A DNA stretch of 14,778 nucleotides from contig CALZAP010000003.1 of the NCBI GenBank assembly GCA_945614335.1, positions 1 through 14,778 on the forward strand, written 5' to 3'. The notes beneath the pieces are model-generated. The model was not told where the DNA came from and ran no database searches. It saw only the letters and a list, made by a program, of their open reading frames with translations. The DNA comes from an uncultured Prevotella sp. Its GTDB lineage: Bacteria; Bacteroidota; Bacteroidia; Bacteroidales; Bacteroidaceae. Numbering within the stretch: the stretch's first letter is position 1; each line of letters begins with the position of its first letter. Shown here in pieces: positions 7,457 to 14,716 of the stretch. Position numbers and translations under genes: made by a program.

Positions 7457-8430
7457 TGAGAATAGCATACATACTTGTATTCGGACTTATGTATATCTTG
7501 TCGCTGCTACCGATGCGGCTGCTATACATCGTCTCCGACTTTCTCTACCTGCTGGTCTACAAACTTGTAGGCTACAGAAAAAAGCTGGTGAGGAAACACC
7601 TTCAGGATTGTTTCCCGGAAAAAGACCAAAAGGAAAGGCTAAAGGTGGAAAAAGGCTTCTACCACTGGTTTTGCGACTATATGGTAGAGACCATAAAGCT
7701 CTTCTCCATGAGCAAAGAGCAAATAAAGAGACGAATGACATTCGAAGGAACAGAAGCCATCGACGCAGACTTTGCCCAAGGACGCTCGGCGGGTGTATAT
7801 CTCGGACATTTCTGCAACTGGGAGTGGATTACCTCCCTGCCGCTATGGACCGACCCAAAGGGACTTTGCACACAGATATACCATCCACTGGAAAACGTAT
7901 GGTTCGACCGTCTCTTCATCAAGCTGCGCGAACGCTTCGGCGCCAAATGCATCCCCATGGCTGAAACACTGCGCAGAATGGTAAAATACCGCCAGCAGAA
8001 GCAACCCATCGTACTGGGATACATTTCAGACCAGATACCCTTCTGGAACAATATCCACCACTGGGTAAACTTCCTTCACCACGACACACCAGTGCTCACA
8101 GGCGCCGAAAGACTGATGAGACAAATGAAACAATCGGTATACTACGCCGACATCTCACGCCCAAGACGTGGCTACTACGTGTGCCGGTTCATAAAAATGG
8201 AAGACGGAGACACACAGGAAAACAGCAAGACAGAAAGCCCGTGGCCTCTTACCGACAGATATTTCAGCCTTCTGGAACAGTCGATACGCCGACAGCCGGA
8301 ATGTTATCTCTGGACACACAACCGATGGAAGCGAACTCACGAGGAATACAACATACGTCTCGACAAAAACACAGGACGCGTAGACCTCGGCGACCTCGAA
8401 GAGATAAAAAGACGAAAAGGCCTGATATGA
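7453..8430 (+). CDS. LpxL/HtrB-family lipid A acyltransferase
   Basis: 325 aa, typical length. The family transfers an acyl chain from acyl-ACP to a lipid A precursor at the inner membrane. The N-terminus (about residues 2-38) is hydrophobic and should anchor the protein. The catalytic HX4E motif is His119-Glu124 in LGHFCNWEW. Later conserved-looking parts are YISDQIPFWNN and ECYLWTHNRWK. The ATG at 7453 overlaps the exporter stop (ATGA), which suggests translational coupling; a second ATG at 7456 would remove one residue. Bacteroidales lipid A is usually penta-acylated and made with fewer late acyltransferases than in E. coli, so the exact chain position is not assigned and I give no symbol. 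The gene ends about 50 bp before the metK promoter. Confidence 0.9.
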   Translation: MMRIAYILVFGLMYILSLLPMRLLYIVSDFLYLLVYKLVGYRKKLVRKHLQDCFPEKDQKERLKVEKGFYHWFCDYMVETIKLFSMSKEQIKRRMTFEGTEAIDADFAQGRSAGVYLGHFCNWEWITSLPLWTDPKGLCTQIYHPLENVWFDRLFIKLRERFGAKCIPMAETLRRMVKYRQQKQPIVLGYISDQIPFWNNIHHWVNFLHHDTPVLTGAERLMRQMKQSVYYADISRPRRGYYVCRFIKMEDGDTQENSKTESPWPLTDRYFSLLEQSIRRQPECYLWTHNRWKRTHEEYNIRLDKNTGRVDLGDLEEIKRRKGLI

Positions 8431-8482
8431 TAATAAAAGTTAATTAAGAATGGCTTTTCATTCATGATACGCAATTAATAAG

Positions 8483-8490
8483 TAACTTTG
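8483..8490 (+). promoter_or_regulatory. Bacteroidetes-type -7 element upstream of metK
   Basis: TAACTTTG lies 42 nt before the metK ATG and is followed by CACC. The -33 position holds T-rich sequence without a clean TTTG. The 12 bases GTAACTTTGCAC are identical to the miaB promoter (4255-4266). The 102-bp gap 8431-8532 shows no convincing terminator and nothing that looks like a SAM riboswitch; the leader after the start point would be only about 35 nt. Confidence 0.65.
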
Positions 8491-8532
8491 CACCCCAATT
8501 CACATTATTATATTTTATAAACCAAAAAGATT

Positions 8533-9789
8533 ATGTCATACCTATTCTCATCAGAGTCAGTCTCTGAAGGACATCCCGACAAGGTGGCCGACCAAATATC
8601 GGACGCCATCCTAGACCAGTTCCTGGCCTACGACGAAAAGGCACGTGTGGCTTGCGAGTCATTTGTTACCACCGGCCAGGTAGTGATAATGGGCGAAGTG
8701 AGCAGCAAGGTTTACATCGACCTGCAGACCATTGCCCGAAATACAATCAAACGCATCGGTTATACTAAGGCGGAATATCAGTTCGACGGTAACTCTTGCG
8801 GCATTCTAAGCGCCATACACGAACAAAGCGGTGACATCAACAGAGGCGTCGACCGCGAAAACGAAGACGAACAAGGAGCAGGCGACCAAGGCATGATGTT
8901 CGGTTACGCCACAAACGAAACCGACAACTACATGCCTGTATCTCTCGACCTGGCTCACCTCATAATGTCAACACTTGCTGAAATACGCAAGGAAGGAAAG
9001 CTCATGACTTACCTGAGGCCCGACTCCAAAAGCCAGGTAACAGTGCAGTACAGCGACGACAATATTCCAGAGCGCATCGACACCATCGTGGTTTCAACAC
9101 AGCACGACGAGTTTGCCGACGACGACACCATGCTCGCAAAAATACGCGAAGACGTGATCAACATACTTATGCCACGCGTGAAAGAGAAAATAACCAATGA
9201 CAACGTGCTGAAACTCTTTGGCGACGACATTAAGTACTATGTCAACCCTACAGGAAAATTCGTCATCGGAGGTCCACATGGCGACACTGGACTCACAGGA
9301 CGCAAGATTATCGTGGACACTTACGGAGGCAAGGGAGCTCACGGAGGCGGAGCTTTCAGCGGAAAAGACTCAAGCAAGGTTGACCGCTCGGCCGCTTACG
9401 CCGCACGACATATTGCAAAAAACATGGTGGCGGCTGGAGTGGCCGACGAGATGCTTGTGCAGATTAGCTATGCCATCGGAGTGGCACGGCCAATGAACAT
9501 CTATGTCAACACATACGGAAGAAGCAATGTCAACATGACCGACGGAGAGATAGCAAAGAAAATAGAAAAACTCTTCGACCTGCGCCCGAAAGCCATCGAG
9601 CGCACTCTGAAACTGCGCCAGCCAATGTTCAGCGAGACTGCCGCATACGGTCACATGGGACGTAAGCCCGAGATAAGGAAAAAAACGTTTACGAGCCACT
9701 ACCACGAGACAAAAACCATCGACGTGGAACTCTTCACATGGGAGAAACTCGACTGCGTTGACATGATAAAGAAAGAGTTTGGCATCTGA
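8533..9789 (+). CDS. metK: S-adenosylmethionine synthase MetK
   Basis: 418 aa, within the usual range for Bacteroidetes. It makes S-adenosylmethionine from methionine and ATP in the cytoplasm. Clear family motifs are [20 protein letters not shown] with catalytic His14, the [11 protein letters not shown] hexapeptide region, [21 protein letters not shown] (His249, Asp251) and the P-loop-like GGGAFSGKD (271-279), followed by KVDRSAAY. The ATG is preceded by A/T-rich sequence without a Shine-Dalgarno site, as is normal in Bacteroidetes. The product feeds MiaB, which is encoded a few kb upstream and uses SAM twice, but this closeness may be chance. The next gene follows after 23 bp. Confidence 0.98.
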   Translation: MSYLFSSESVSEGHPDKVADQISDAILDQFLAYDEKARVACESFVTTGQVVIMGEVSSKVYIDLQTIARNTIKRIGYTKAEYQFDGNSCGILSAIHEQSGDINRGVDRENEDEQGAGDQGMMFGYATNETDNYMPVSLDLAHLIMSTLAEIRKEGKLMTYLRPDSKSQVTVQYSDDNIPERIDTIVVSTQHDEFADDDTMLAKIREDVINILMPRVKEKITNDNVLKLFGDDIKYYVNPTGKFVIGGPHGDTGLTGRKIIVDTYGGKGAHGGGAFSGKDSSKVDRSAAYAARHIAKNMVAAGVADEMLVQISYAIGVARPMNIYVNTYGRSNVNMTDGEIAKKIEKLFDLRPKAIERTLKLRQPMFSETAAYGHMGRKPEIRKKTFTSHYHETKTIDVELFTWEKLDCVDMIKKEFGI

Positions 9790-9812
9790 CAAACCACCCA
9801 CGAGGACAAATA

Positions 9813-10829
9813 ATGCACCAAGACTCAATAACTGTTGAACATAACATATTGTCGCCCGAGGCGACAGAACAAACACGACCGGCAAAACCGCAGCATCCTT
9901 ACCAAGTGTTAAGGATGCTGCCCAAGGATGCCACGCCCGCACAACAGGACTCAGCCATACAGGCTACATTCCAGCCAAAGGAAATACGATACAGCTCACG
10001 TCCGGACACACTCCACATACCCGGACATGAAATAGGAAAAAGCATCAAGGATGTCAACATTCCCAAATACTACAAGGAATCGTTTTTCTCCAAAGACACA
10101 CTCTTCCACCCAGAAATAGCCGGCGGAAGATACGGTGTGGCAGGAGACCCTGTGCCATACACCGTAAAAAGCGACGACACCATCTCCATACTTCTCATCC
10201 TGAGCTTCATCATCGTCATGGTGTCGTTCTCAAAGTCAAAGTTGTTCTTCATGCGACAACTGAAGAGCTGCTTCTATCTCTCACACCGCGAAAGCAGCAT
10301 CAGCGAGACATCGATAGAGATAAGATTCCAGATATTCATGGTCGTCCTCACCAGCCTTCTGTGGTCGCTGCTGCAATACTTCTATACCACCCACTACATA
10401 GGCACCACCTTCATCCTTAGTTCGCAATATCACCTCATAGCCATCTTTCTCGGCATGAATTTGTCATACTTCATTTTGAAGAGCATCATATATGCAGGAG
10501 TGAACACTGTGTTCTTCGAGCGTAAAAAAAACGTACAATGGCAAAAGACCCTACTCTTCTTGGTATCTATGGAAGGAGTGATGATTTTTCCAGCCGTGAT
10601 GGTGAGGTCATATTTCGATATCCCTATACAAAGTATTACCACTTATGCCCTAATAGTGGTCGTTTTTGTTAAATTGCTTACCTTTTATAAAAGTTATGCA
10701 ATCTTTTTTCGACAAATACACCCTTTTTTCCAAATAATTTTGTACTTTTGCGCTCTCGAAGCAGTGCCGATGGCGGCCTTTTGGGGTGCCGTGGCCATAA
10801 CAGGTAACTATTTGAACATAAATTTTTAG
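9813..10829 (+). CDS. DUF4271 multi-pass membrane protein
   Basis: 338 aa. Residues 1-120 are polar and probably cytoplasmic or disordered in part (Pro/Gln rich, with PDTLHIPG and SFFSKDTLFHPE). The rest has about six hydrophobic segments near 123-139, 171-191, 205-230, 245-263, 275-293 and 303-329, so it is an inner-membrane protein. Layout and position directly before a HemD-like gene match the DUF4271 family of Bacteroidetes. No catalytic motif is visible and the function is unknown. It follows metK by 23 bp and ends 6 bp before the HemD-like start, which argues for co-expression. The last 170 bp are unusually T-rich and hold a likely internal promoter. Confidence 0.8.
   Translation: MHQDSITVEHNILSPEATEQTRPAKPQHPYQVLRMLPKDATPAQQDSAIQATFQPKEIRYSSRPDTLHIPGHEIGKSIKDVNIPKYYKESFFSKDTLFHPEIAGGRYGVAGDPVPYTVKSDDTISILLILSFIIVMVSFSKSKLFFMRQLKSCFYLSHRESSISETSIEIRFQIFMVVLTSLLWSLLQYFYTTHYIGTTFILSSQYHLIAIFLGMNLSYFILKSIIYAGVNTVFFERKKNVQWQKTLLFLVSMEGVMIFPAVMVRSYFDIPIQSITTYALIVVVFVKLLTFYKSYAIFFRQIHPFFQIILYFCALEAVPMAAFWGAVAITGNYLNINF
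10735..10750 (+). promoter_or_regulatory. Two tandem -7 elements inside the end of the DUF4271 gene, upstream of hemD
   Basis: TAATTTTG (10735-10742) and TACTTTTG (10743-10750) directly abut, and both match TAnnTTTG. Transcription from either would start near 10750-10760, about 80 nt before hemD. No clear TTTG -33 element is present, but the upstream 60 bp are strongly A/T-rich with T tracts. This would be an internal promoter for hemD-rnpA-yidD and perhaps tyrS. Confidence 0.45.
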
Positions 10830-10835
10830 GACAAG

Positions 10836-11588
10836 ATGATTAAAAAGATTTTGGTTTCACAGCCAAAGCCAACAAGCGAGAAGTCACCGTATTTCACCAT
10901 TGCGGAACGATTTGACGTGGAACTGGTTTTCCGTCCTTTCATAAAGGTAGAGGGACTGACATCAAAAGAATTTCGCCAGCAGAAGGTGAGCATTGCCGAC
11001 TATACTGCCATAGTATTCACGTCGCGCCATGCCATCGACCATTTCTTCAAGCTGTGCAAGGAACTGAGGGTAAACATCTCTGAGGACATGAAATATTTCT
11101 GTGTCACAGAAGCCATATCACTATACATCCAGAAATATGTTCCTTACCGCAAGCGTAAGATTTTCTTCGGCTCTACAGGTAAGGTGGCCGATATTCTGCC
11201 ACAAATGGTAAAGCACAAGAACGAGAAATACCTCGTGCCAATGAGCGACGTACATAACGATGACATAAAGGAACTGCTCGACTCAAAGAACCTCAAGCAC
11301 ACGGAATGTGTGATGTATCGCACGGTGAGCAACGACTTCACCGAGGAAGAAGTGGCAAACTTCGACTACGACATGCTTGTGTTCTTCAGTCCAGTGGGTG
11401 TTGACGCCCTGACGAAGAACTTCCCTGACTTCAAGCAGAAAGACATTGCCATAGCTACATTCGGACCTGCAACGGCACGTGCCGTAAAAGACGCAGGACT
11501 TAGGCTCGACCTCGAGGCTCCTTCCGAGAAATATCCCTCGATGACCGGAGCCCTGCAGCACTACCTTCTCGAACACGAAGAAGAATAA
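10836..11588 (+). CDS. hemD: Uroporphyrinogen-III synthase (HemD) family protein
   Basis: 250 aa, normal for HemD. The family closes hydroxymethylbilane to uroporphyrinogen III in tetrapyrrole synthesis. It has the two-lobed pattern: first lobe with IVFTSRHAIDHFF (59-71), second lobe with Tyr161 in MYRT, then LVFFSPVGVDAL (181-192) and ATFGPATARAV (207-217), positions where HemD proteins carry their conserved Ser/Asn, Tyr and Thr residues. Sequence identity between HemD proteins is very low, so the fold is more certain than the activity. Many Bacteroidales are haem auxotrophs lacking most early haem genes, and no other haem gene is in this window; a different role is possible. GGAC occurs before the start (10830-10833). 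The gene lies 6 bp after DUF4271 and 15 bp before rnpA. Confidence 0.75.
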   Translation: MIKKILVSQPKPTSEKSPYFTIAERFDVELVFRPFIKVEGLTSKEFRQQKVSIADYTAIVFTSRHAIDHFFKLCKELRVNISEDMKYFCVTEAISLYIQKYVPYRKRKIFFGSTGKVADILPQMVKHKNEKYLVPMSDVHNDDIKELLDSKNLKHTECVMYRTVSNDFTEEEVANFDYDMLVFFSPVGVDALTKNFPDFKQKDIAIATFGPATARAVKDAGLRLDLEAPSEKYPSMTGALQHYLLEHEEE

Positions 11589-11603
11589 TACAATAAAAAT
11601 ACA

Positions 11604-12023
11604 ATGGACAGACCGGTACTGACATTCGGCAAGAAAGAACATATCGTCAGTCGGAAGACTATCGACAAGCTATTCGGCGGAGGCAACCGTTCCATGGTGG
11701 CCTTCCCTATAAGAATGGTATACATGAAAGCCGAAAGAACTGATGTACCGGTGGAAGTGATGGTCAGCGTTTCTAAAAGGCACTTCAAAAGAGCCGTGAA
11801 ACGTAACAGGGTGAAAAGGCAAATCAGAGAGGCATACCGAAAAAACAAGGCCATTCTGGTATCTGAAGTAGAAAAATGTGAAAACAGAAAATTCGCATTG
11901 GCGTTCATTTATCTTGCCGACGAGTTGATGACTTCTGAAACAATAGAGGAAAGCATAAAGAAACTTCTAACAAGACTAAGCGAAAAAGTGGCTGACACTC
12001 ATCATAATGAGCAAGATAGTTAA
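11604..12023 (+). CDS. rnpA: Ribonuclease P protein component RnpA
   Basis: 139 aa. This protein partners the RNase P RNA in cutting the 5' leader from pre-tRNAs. The family's RNR motif is clear: [26 protein letters not shown] from about residue 54 to 79, with KRNRVKR at 66-72. The N-terminus ([19 protein letters not shown]) is typical. The gene's 3' end overlaps yidD by 17 bp, the common rnpA-yidD pairing. The usual neighbours rpmH and yidC are not here; a HemD-like gene stands upstream instead, an arrangement I recall as normal in Bacteroidetes. Confidence 0.95.
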   Translation: MDRPVLTFGKKEHIVSRKTIDKLFGGGNRSMVAFPIRMVYMKAERTDVPVEVMVSVSKRHFKRAVKRNRVKRQIREAYRKNKAILVSEVEKCENRKFALAFIYLADELMTSETIEESIKKLLTRLSEKVADTHHNEQDS

Positions 12024-12249
12024 TTTCATTTCCGCTGTGGCAAAGTGGACGCTACTTTTGCCTATACTCTTCTACAGACGTTTCATCACACCGTTCACTC
12101 CGCCATCATGCAGGTTTACACCAACCTGCTCAGAATATGCACGCCAGGCAATAATAAAACACGGACCGATAAAAGGTCTCGCCCTGGCTATATGGAGAAT
12201 TCTCAGGTGCAACCCATGGGGAGGAAGCGGATATGACCCGGTGCCCTGA
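12007..12249 (+). CDS. yidD: YidD, membrane protein insertion efficiency factor
   Basis: 80 aa, the full length of this small family. YidD helps insertion of inner-membrane proteins through YidC/Sec and sits on the inner face of the membrane by an N-terminal amphipathic helix. Diagnostic residues are the [11 protein letters not shown] motif (Cys35, Cys41), His52, RILRCNPW (Cys68) and the GYDPVP end. It starts inside rnpA, in another frame, with a 17-bp overlap, so translation is probably coupled. It lies 27 bp before tyrS. Confidence 0.95.
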   Translation: MSKIVNFISAVAKWTLLLPILFYRRFITPFTPPSCRFTPTCSEYARQAIIKHGPIKGLALAIWRILRCNPWGGSGYDPVP

Positions 12250-12276
12250 CAAATGTTGATCAATAATACTTGAATT

Positions 12277-13656
12277 ATGAAGAATTTTATCGAAGAACTC
12301 AAATGGCGTGGAATGCTGGCGCAAATAATGCCAGGTACAGAAGAGTTGCTGCAAAAGGAAATGGTGACCGCATATCTCGGTACCGACCCTACTGCCGACT
12401 CTCTTCACATCGGACACCTCTGTGGAATCATGATGCTACGCCACCTGCAGCATTGCGGACACAAACCCATCATCCTCGTTGGTGGTGCTACTGGAATGAT
12501 TGGCGACCCTTCGGGAAAAAGCCAAGAGAGAAACCTGCTGAACGACGAGACTCTCAGACACAATCAGGAATGCATCAAAAAGCAAGTGTCGAAATTCCTG
12601 GACTTTGACACCGATGCGCCTAACAAGGCTGAGATGGTGAACAATTACGACTGGATGAAGGATTTCACTTTCCTCGACTTCGCAAGAGAGGTCGGAAAAC
12701 ACATCACTGTAAACTATATGATGGCAAAGGACAGCGTGCAACAGAGACTAAACGGCACTGCACGCGACGGACTTTCATTCACCGAATTCACTTACCAGCT
12801 ACTGCAGGGATATGACTTCCTGTATCTATATCAGCACATGAACTGCAAACTGCAGCTCGGAGGTAACGACCAGTGGGGAAACATGACAACTGGAACTGAA
12901 CTCATCAGACGCACACTCGGAAACGAAGTGGAGACATTCGCCCTCACATGCCCGCTGATAACTAAATCGGACGGAAAGAAATTCGGAAAAACAGAAACTG
13001 GAAACATCTGGCTCGACCCGAAACGCACCTCGCCATACAAGTTCTACCAGTTCTGGCTGAACGTCAGCGACGACGATGCAGAACGATACATAAAGATATT
13101 CACAAGTCTCGACAAGGAAACCATCGACAACCTCGTGGAAGAACACAAGCAGGATCCTGGACGACGCATACTACAAAAGCGACTGGCAGAGGAAACTACC
13201 GTGCTCGTTCACTCTCAGGAAGCTCTCGACATGGCCATTGAGGCAAGCAACATACTCTTCGGCAAGTCTACTAAAGACTCGCTGCTTAAGCTCGATGAAC
13301 AAACGCTGCTTGACATATTCGACGGAGTGCCGCAGTTCACCATCGACGCCAACAAGCTAAACCAGCCCGCTGTGGAGATTCTCACACAGGCCGCACCGGT
13401 TTTTGCCAGCAAGGGAGAGATGAGAAAGCTCGTTCAAGGAGGCGGGGTTTCACTAAACAAGGAGAAGCTCACAGCGTTCGACCGCGTCGTCACAACCGAC
13501 GATTTGATAGACAAAAAGTACCTTTTAGTGCAAAGAGGAAAGAAAAATTACTATCTAATCACGGTAAAAAAGAAAAAATATCATAAAAAATTTGGTGGTG
13601 GAATAAAAAACCACTACCTTTGCACCAAATTTATAAAGGATTGGACCATGGTGTAA
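12277..13656 (+). CDS. tyrS: Tyrosyl-tRNA synthetase, with an unusual 3' extension into tRNA-Gln
   Basis: Charges tRNA-Tyr in the cytoplasm. Class I motifs: HIGH as HIGH at 44-47 ([10 protein letters not shown]), the KMSKS equivalent KFGKT at 235-239 ([12 protein letters not shown]), and [10 protein letters not shown] for tyrosine recognition. An S4-like RNA-binding domain lies near 385-428 ([16 protein letters not shown], ending [12 protein letters not shown]). The frame gives 459 aa, but family members in Bacteroidetes end near residue 430. The extra part, from about residue 431, is Lys-rich and then is encoded by the tRNA promoter and the first 15 nt of tRNA-Gln, ending at TAA 13654-13656 in the tRNA D-arm. 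I think the extension is not a functional domain; it reflects loss of the old stop, -1 frameshifting, or a base error in the A-tract. The synthetase core is intact. Confidence 0.95.
   Translation: MKNFIEELKWRGMLAQIMPGTEELLQKEMVTAYLGTDPTADSLHIGHLCGIMMLRHLQHCGHKPIILVGGATGMIGDPSGKSQERNLLNDETLRHNQECIKKQVSKFLDFDTDAPNKAEMVNNYDWMKDFTFLDFAREVGKHITVNYMMAKDSVQQRLNGTARDGLSFTEFTYQLLQGYDFLYLYQHMNCKLQLGGNDQWGNMTTGTELIRRTLGNEVETFALTCPLITKSDGKKFGKTETGNIWLDPKRTSPYKFYQFWLNVSDDDAERYIKIFTSLDKETIDNLVEEHKQDPGRRILQKRLAEETTVLVHSQEALDMAIEASNILFGKSTKDSLLKLDEQTLLDIFDGVPQFTIDANKLNQPAVEILTQAAPVFASKGEMRKLVQGGGVSLNKEKLTAFDRVVTTDDLIDKKYLLVQRGKKNYYLITVKKKKYHKKFGGGIKNHYLCTKFIKDWTMV
13566..13586 (+). other. Candidate -1 frameshift site at the 3' end of tyrS
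   Basis: The heptamer A AAA AAG (13566-13572) lies in the exact phase of the tyrS frame (GTA AAA AAG). It is the same slippery sequence as in E. coli dnaX. A -1 slip would give four more codons (Glu-Lys-Ile-Ser) and stop at TAA 13584-13586, making a 436-aa protein close to normal length. No Shine-Dalgarno stimulator is seen upstream, and no strong hairpin at the right distance downstream. An A-rich end can produce such a heptamer by chance. Confidence 0.25.
13591..13622 (+). promoter_or_regulatory. Promoter of tRNA-Gln, located inside the extended tyrS frame
   Basis: TTTG at 13591-13594 (-33) and TACCTTTG at 13615-13622 (-7) are separated by 20 nt, an excellent match to the Bacteroidetes primary promoter. 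Transcription would start near 13629, giving a 5' leader of about 13 nt before the tRNA. The whole promoter is read as protein by the extended tyrS frame. Confidence 0.8.
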
Positions 13657-13712
13657 TGGTAACACTACAGGTTTTGGTTCTGTCATTATGGGTTCGAGTC
13701 CCGTTGGTCCAA
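13642..13712 (+). tRNA. tRNA-Gln (anticodon TTG)
   Basis: 71 nt, folded by eye into a complete cloverleaf. Acceptor stem TGGACCA (13642-13648) pairs with TGGTCCA (13705-13711) in all 7 pairs; discriminator A at 13712. D stem GTGT/ACAC. Anticodon stem ACAGG/TCTGT has one G-T pair, with loop TTTTGGT and anticodon TTG reading CAA. The T stem ATGGG/CCCGT contains one T-G pair, with loop TTCGAGT. The U1-A72 first pair fits glutamine tRNA. The 3' CCA is not encoded and must be added. The first 15 nt overlap the 3' end of the tyrS frame. Confidence 0.97.
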
Positions 13713-13719
13713 CTCCAAG

Positions 13720-13757
13720 AAAAGGCTGTACGACACGCGTGCAGCCTTTTTCTTTTC
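13720..13757 (+). terminator. Rho-independent terminator after tRNA-Gln
   Basis: A 13-bp stem: AAAAGGCTG then T-A-C-G, a 5-nt loop (ACACG), then C-G-T-G and CAGCCTTTT, with one G-T pair, followed by a T-rich run (TTTTTCTTTT). It starts 7 nt after the tRNA and should end the tRNA transcript, and any tyrS read-through, before kduI. Confidence 0.9.
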
Positions 13758-13795
13758 TTAAAAATAAGTAAAAAGCGAAGAAAAAACGTATTATA

Positions 13796-13827
13796 TTTTG
13801 AATTTCAATAAACTTTAAGTACCTTTG
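13796..13827 (+). promoter_or_regulatory. Promoter of kduI
   Basis: TTTTG at 13796-13800 (-33) and TACCTTTG at 13820-13827 (-7) are 19 nt apart, a full match to the Bacteroidetes promoter. The start point would be near 13834, about 28 nt before the kduI ATG. The leader is A-rich with no Shine-Dalgarno site. No operator-like inverted repeat is obvious. Confidence 0.75.
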
Positions 13828-13861
13828 TCCAAGCAAATCAATATAAACAAACAAAAGACAT

Positions 13862-14707
13862 ATGAAGACAAATTACGAAGTGCGCTATGCAGCACACCCA
13901 CAGGATGCAAAAAGCTACGATACAGCACGCATCCGCCGCGACTTTCTTATTGAGAAAGTGTTCGCAGCTGACGAAGTGAACATGGTATACTCTATGTATG
14001 ACAGAATGGTGGTTGGTGGAGCCATGCCTGTGAACGAGGCACTGAAGCTCGAAGCCATCGACCCGCTGAAAGCCGAGTTCTTCACCACAAGACGCGAGAT
14101 TGGCATCTTTAACGTTGGACAGGGAGAAGGAACCGTGAAAGTGGGCGACGAGACTTTCACTCTCGGATTCAAGGAAGCTCTGTATATCGGACGTGGTGAC
14201 CGCGACGTAGTATTCAGCAGCTCAAATCCCGAATGTCCGGCTAAGTTCTATTTCAACAGTACAACAGCCCACAAGGAATATCCTTGCCGCAAGGTGACAA
14301 AGGAAGATGCCATTGTGGCTCACATGGGCTCACTCGAAATGAGCAACGAGCGAAATATCAACAAGATGCTCGTGTCGCAAGTACTTCCTACCTGCCAGCT
14401 TCAGATGGGTATGACCGAACTTGCCACCGGTAGCGTATGGAACACCATGCCGGCTCACGTACACAGCCGCCGCATGGAAGCATACTTCTACTTCGAGGTA
14501 CCGGAAGACCAGGCCGTTTGCCATTTCATGGGAGAAGTGGACGAGACACGCCACATCTGGATGAAGGGCGACCAGGCCGTTCTCTCACCAGAATGGAGCA
14601 TCCACTCTGCAGCCGCCACCCACAACTACACCTTTATATGGGGTATGGGAGGAGAAAACCTCGACTACGGCGACCAGGACTTCTCGCTGATTACGGACTT
14701 GAAGTAA
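13862..14707 (+). CDS. kduI: 5-dehydro-4-deoxy-D-glucuronate isomerase KduI
   Basis: 281 aa, close to the E. coli enzyme length. It interconverts 5-dehydro-4-deoxy-D-glucuronate and 3-deoxy-D-glycero-2,5-hexodiulosonate in breakdown of pectin and other uronate polymers, in the cytoplasm. It is a bicupin; the zinc-binding residues fit His199 and His201 (PAHVHSRRMEAYFYFE), Glu206 and His248 (PEWSIHSAA). N-terminal MKTNYEVRYAAHPQDAKSYDT is typical of the family. The gene has its own promoter and is separated from tyrS and tRNA-Gln by a terminator. The usual partner kduD (a dehydrogenase for the next step) would be expected just downstream, beyond the window. Confidence 0.97.
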   Translation: MKTNYEVRYAAHPQDAKSYDTARIRRDFLIEKVFAADEVNMVYSMYDRMVVGGAMPVNEALKLEAIDPLKAEFFTTRREIGIFNVGQGEGTVKVGDETFTLGFKEALYIGRGDRDVVFSSSNPECPAKFYFNSTTAHKEYPCRKVTKEDAIVAHMGSLEMSNERNINKMLVSQVLPTCQLQMGMTELATGSVWNTMPAHVHSRRMEAYFYFEVPEDQAVCHFMGEVDETRHIWMKGDQAVLSPEWSIHSAAATHNYTFIWGMGGENLDYGDQDFSLITDLK

Positions 14708-14716
14708 ACAAGTATA

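Noticed and set aside
8436..8459. AAAAG...CTTTT inverted repeat after the acyltransferase gene as a terminator
   Set aside because: The stem is only about 5 A/T-rich pairs with a long loop and no T-run, too weak to call.
8431..8532. SAM riboswitch upstream of metK
   Set aside because: The leader after the promoter is only about 35 nt and no aptamer-like pairing is visible.
12053..12060. TACTTTTG inside yidD as a promoter for tyrS
   Set aside because: It matches the -7 consensus but has no -33 element, lies over 200 nt before tyrS and reads as ordinary codons for a hydrophobic segment. It is likely chance.
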